Source: Luteimonas endophytica
GTDB lineage: Bacteria > Pseudomonadota > Gammaproteobacteria > Xanthomonadales > Xanthomonadaceae
Direction of reading: 5' to 3'
NCBI RefSeq assembly: GCF_029887875.1
Contig: NZ_JARXRM010000035.1
Location: 124,001 to 188,000 of the forward strand
Length of the DNA: 64,000 nucleotides
The position numbers and the translations under genes were made by a program. The notes under the pieces are model-generated. The model worked only from the letters and a program-made list of their open reading frames with translations. It made no database searches and had not been told where the DNA came from. How positions within the stretch are numbered: the stretch's first letter is position 1; each line of letters begins with the position of its first letter. Of this stretch, positions 61,479 to 64,000 are shown in pieces.

Positions 61479-62207
61479 TCAGCCCGCGGCGGGCTTGAGC
61501 GGCAGCGCGGTGCCGCCCTGCAGCGCGCGCCGGAGCGCGGCTCGCGCCAGCAGGCGGGTGGAGTCGAGCGTCGGCAGCGGCGAATTGGCGCCGTCGATCA
61601 CCAGCGGCAGTTCGGTGCAGCCGAGCACCACCGCGTCGCAGCCGCGATCGCCCAGGCGCGCGATCGCCTGCTGCAACCGCCGGGTCGAGGCCGGATCGAA
61701 GACCCCTTCGACCAGTTCCTCCATGATGATGCCGCCGATGGCGTCGCGGTCCGCAGCTTCCGGGCGCACCCAGCCGAGCCCGCGCGCCTCCAGCTTCTCC
61801 GGGTAGACGGGGCCGTCCACCAGCCAGCGGGTGCCGGTAATGCCGATGCGCCGGTAGCCGCGTGCCAGCGCCTCGGCGGCCACCGCGTCGGCGATGTGCA
61901 ACCACGGCAGCGGAGAGCGCGGCAGCACCTGCGGCAGCGCCTGGTGGATGGTGTTGTCGGGGCAGATCAGGAAGTCGGCGCCGGTACGCGCCAGCTTTTC
62001 CGCCGAGGCCAGCATCAGGTCCGCTACCCCGTGCCAGTCGCCGCGCTCCAGGCGGGCCACGTAATCGGCCAGCGGCGGCGTATGCATGGAGACCTCCGGA
62101 TGCGCGTACCGCTGCGGCAGTGGCGCCCCTGCGCCGCTGCAGATGGCGCGGTAGCAGAGCGCCGCGCCCTCGGCGGAGCAGGCGACGATTCCGATGTGCT
62201 GGGCCAT
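61479..62207 (-). CDS. Aspartate/glutamate racemase-family protein
   Basis: This 242-residue protein begins HIGIVACSAEGAALCYRAIC. It has the two catalytic-Cys motifs LICPDNTIHQAL and AVVLGCTELPLVI of the Asp/Glu racemase superfamily, with the substrate-linked GITGTRWLVDGPVYPE in between. It racemises an amino acid or hydantoin; the CPDNT form is typical of a broad-specificity subgroup. It starts about 20 bases after the MscS stop, so it is in the same operon, followed by the creatininase. Confidence 0.9.
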   Translation of the reverse strand: MAQHIGIVACSAEGAALCYRAICSGAGAPLPQRYAHPEVSMHTPPLADYVARLERGDWHGVADLMLASAEKLARTGADFLICPDNTIHQALPQVLPRSPLPWLHIADAVAAEALARGYRRIGITGTRWLVDGPVYPEKLEARGLGWVRPEAADRDAIGGIIMEELVEGVFDPASTRRLQQAIARLGDRGCDAVVLGCTELPLVIDGANSPLPTLDSTRLLARAALRRALQGGTALPLKPAAG

Positions 62208-62227
62208 GCGCGGCGGGGCTCCTTGGC

Positions 62228-63604
62228 TTATTCGCGGGGTGCGTCGGGATCGAGCAGGTTGCCCGCGGTGGCGGCGTGATCGCGATCGATCTGGCGGTCG
62301 ATGTGGTGCTCGGCGCGCAGGTCGGCGCTGGCGCCGGCCTCGGCTTCCAGTGCCGGCGCACCTGGGCGGGACGGCGGCGGCGCAGGCGCGACCGGATCCC
62401 CCGGCCCGCGCTGGTGCAGTTCGACCCGGTAGCCGGGATCGGGCATTTCGATGTGGTGCTTCAGGAACGCGCGCTTGAGCAGGCGGATCGCTTCGCTGCG
62501 CGCGGCTGCGAAGCTGGTGTTGCGCTGGTCGATCCAGGCGGTCACCCGGAGGACGGTGGTGGAATCGCCGAGTTCGAGAATCAGCACCGACGGCGCAGGC
62601 TCCTCGAGGATTCCCTCGATGGTTGCCAGCGCCTCGCGCCCGACCCGCTGGGCGTGCGACACCGAGGCACCGTTGGCGATCCCGACGTCGAAGGCGAACT
62701 GGCGCTGCGGGTTGCGCGAGTAGTTGAGCATCACGCCCTTGAACACCAGCGCGTTCGGCAGACGCAGGTGATTGCCGTCGAGCGTGACCAGGACGGTCGC
62801 GCGCGAGGTCAGCGCCGCCACCTTGCCCTCGTGACCGTCGATCACCACGTGGTCGTGCGGCGCGAAGGGCTGGCGCAGGCTCAGCAGGATGCCGGCGATG
62901 TAGTTCTCGGCGACGTCGCGGAAGGCGAAGCCGACCGCGATGCCGGCCACCCCGGCGGTCCCCAGCAGCGCGCCGACCAGCGCACCGGCGTCGAGCAGGT
63001 CGAGGGCGATCACCAGCCCCGCCAGCAGCGCTCCGATGCGGATCGCCTGGCGCGTGAGGTCGACCAGGAACGGGTTGCGCCGCATGCGCCGCTGCAGGCC
63101 CGGGCGCAGCGACAGCCAGCGGCCCACCCACCAGGCGCCGACGACGATCGCGCCGGCGACCAGCAGCAGCGGCAGTGCCGAGTAGAGGTTGCGCAGCCGC
63201 TCGACCGCTTCTTCGAACACCGGCGCGGTGCGGGTGCGAACGTCGGTGTCCAGCTCGAGCCGGTTCTCGACCAGCACCACATCCTGCGCCTGCTCGGCGA
63301 TGGTGGCGGCCAGCTGCCGGCGCGCGTCGTCGGCGGCCAGCCCGCGCAGTGTCGCCACGCCGCCGCTGACCTCGACCCGCGACTTCTCCAGTCCCGGGAT
63401 CACCGCCAGCCTTGCGGCCAGGCGTTCCTGCACCGCGCGGTCCGCATCGCGCAGCGCCGCCACCACCGCGGGATCGGCGGCCGGCGGATCGGCATCTTCC
63501 TGCATCGATGCCGGCGGCCGCGCCGACTGCGCCGGGGTCGCGCCGGCCCACTGCGCGAGGGCGAGGCCGGCCAGGCACAGCAGCAGGGCGAGGCGTCGGG
63601 GCAT
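62228..63604 (-). CDS. MscS-family mechanosensitive channel with periplasmic BON-like domain
   Basis: This 458-residue inner-membrane channel has a signal peptide (LALLLCLAGLALAQWAGA). A BON-like periplasmic domain follows (VVAALRDADRAVQERLAARLAVIPGLEKSRVEVSGGVATLRG), then three membrane helices ending with the MscS pore helix region GALLGTAGVAGIAVGFAFRDVAENYIAGILLSL. The vestibule contains APHDHVVIDGHEGKVAALTSRATVL. An extended cytosolic tail is Pro/Ala/His-rich. It releases osmolytes on hypo-osmotic shock. First gene of the operon with racemase and creatininase. Confidence 0.92.
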   Translation of the reverse strand: MPRRLALLLCLAGLALAQWAGATPAQSARPPASMQEDADPPAADPAVVAALRDADRAVQERLAARLAVIPGLEKSRVEVSGGVATLRGLAADDARRQLAATIAEQAQDVVLVENRLELDTDVRTRTAPVFEEAVERLRNLYSALPLLLVAGAIVVGAWWVGRWLSLRPGLQRRMRRNPFLVDLTRQAIRIGALLAGLVIALDLLDAGALVGALLGTAGVAGIAVGFAFRDVAENYIAGILLSLRQPFAPHDHVVIDGHEGKVAALTSRATVLVTLDGNHLRLPNALVFKGVMLNYSRNPQRQFAFDVGIANGASVSHAQRVGREALATIEGILEEPAPSVLILELGDSTTVLRVTAWIDQRNTSFAAARSEAIRLLKRAFLKHHIEMPDPGYRVELHQRGPGDPVAPAPPPSRPGAPALEAEAGASADLRAEHHIDRQIDRDHAATAGNLLDPDAPRE

Positions 63605-63731
63605 CGGTCCGATCGGCGGGGCGGGGCGCCAGTGTCGCCGCTCGTGCCGGTCATGGCAAAGCCGCCGCCATGCACGGCGGCTGCACGGAGGGTGGCGGAT
63701 GATCGCGCCGCGATCGCACGGAGCGGACGGC

Positions 63732-64000
63732 ATGCGCTACGAACTGTATTACTGGCCCGGGATCCCCGGACGCGGCGAATTCGTCCGCCTGGCGCTGGAA
63801 GAGGGAGGCGCCGAGTATCTCGACGTCGGCAACCACGAGAAGGCGGGCGGCATGGAATCGATCGCGGCCCTGCTGGAGGGCGACGGCGCGCGTCCGCCGT
63901 TCGCGCTGCCGGCGCTCAAGGCGGGCGGGCTGGTGGTGGCGCAGGTCGCCGCCATCCTGCAGTACCTCGGCCCGCGTCTCGGACTGGTCGCGCGCGATCC
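63732..64000 (+). CDS. Glutathione S-transferase, N-terminal part (3' end outside window)
   Basis: The frame runs open to the window end. The visible 89 residues are a thioredoxin-fold domain: RYELYYWPGIPGRGEFVRLALEEGGAEYLDV, then a variable loop and ALPALKAGGLVVAQVAAILQYLG, with the Pro-Ala-Leu and Gln-Ser-type glutathione-binding positions (here Gln is followed by Val). CGGAG precedes the ATG at 63732. It is divergent from the MscS operon. It is a different subgroup from the GST at 48.3 kb. Confidence 0.85.
   Translation, partial: MRYELYYWPGIPGRGEFVRLALEEGGAEYLDVGNHEKAGGMESIAALLEGDGARPPFALPALKAGGLVVAQVAAILQYLGPRLGLVARD

Noticed and set aside
1-64000. tRNA, rRNA, riboswitch, CRISPR and insertion-sequence signatures
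   Set aside because: Reading for T-arm GGTTCGAAT-type stretches, regularly spaced repeats, terminal inverted repeats with transposase genes and known riboswitch cores gave nothing. A covariance-model search would be needed to be certain.

Overview
The window is a compact, very GC-rich chromosomal segment with about 60 closely packed genes on both strands. Gene content points to a gammaproteobacterium of the Xanthomonadaceae (Lysobacterales), of the Lysobacter/Luteimonas/Thermomonas kind. This assignment is an inference. It rests on a DUF4199 membrane protein next to a membrane-tethered LuxR regulator, a short acidic PDVDVT-type lipoprotein, a 48-residue basic MAKPNYSFEKRQ-type protein, a UbiM-like hydroxylase and heavy c-di-GMP signalling. 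By eye I found no tRNA, rRNA, CRISPR array, insertion sequence, integrase or phage gene, so this looks like ordinary core/accessory chromosome rather than an island.

Layout. 0-2.6 kb: end of an SLC13 transporter, an AHSA1/SRPBCC protein and an RluA-type pseudouridine synthase. 2.7-7.5 kb (minus): LuxR regulator, DUF4199 protein, a 989-aa secreted VIT/vWA-like/DUF2135 protein and a membrane protein one base downstream. 7.6-9.8 kb: a frame-broken DUF692 (MNIO) gene fused to a DUF2063-like partner domain, divergent from an M14 carboxypeptidase. 10-16.2 kb: a complete tripartite RND efflux operon (outer-membrane factor, adaptor, pump). 16.5-22.5 kb: MarR-GNAT fusion, arylamine N-acetyltransferase, XRE regulator facing a small membrane protein across a clear palindrome, a Tat-exported NAD epimerase-like protein, glutaminase and a VOC protein. 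22.5-31.8 kb: GAP-family membrane protein, MASE2-GGDEF cyclase, TerB-like protein, patatin, META lipoprotein, DUF885 lipoprotein, YcgR/PilZ protein, polysaccharide deacetylase and DUF418 protein. 32-39.5 kb: class 3 lipase, two small secreted proteins, UbiM-like monooxygenase, TPR lipoprotein, PRC-barrel-like protein, GAF histidine kinase and DUF1328 peptide. 39.5-46.7 kb: a 1043-aa propeller-GGDEF cyclase, remains of a P-type ATPase, an acidic lipoprotein with its own terminator, and a CheY/CheX pair. 46.9-55.1 kb: small Cys-tailed protein, LysR facing a GST, amidohydrolase, GGDEF cyclase, cytosolic chemoreceptor and alpha/beta hydrolase. 55-64 kb: EamA transporter facing an Lrp regulator, DUF4105 operon, methyltransferase-YkgJ operon, DksA-type zinc finger, the MscS-racemase-creatininase operon and the start of a second GST.

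How parts work together. Three diguanylate cyclases, all with an intact GG(D/E)E(F/L) site and an RxxD inhibitory site, plus a YcgR-like PilZ effector, a cytosolic MCP, and a CheY paired with a CheX whose N-terminus carries MshEN-like repeats, suggest that this region contributes to c-di-GMP and motility control. Several divergent regulator/target pairs (XRE/membrane protein, LysR/GST, Lrp/EamA) carry visible inverted repeats or compact shared promoter gaps. The least conventional loci are the broken MNIO fusion, the MshEN-CheX/CheY pair, the RND pump with a rearranged proton-relay signature and the LuxR-DUF4199-VIT cluster.
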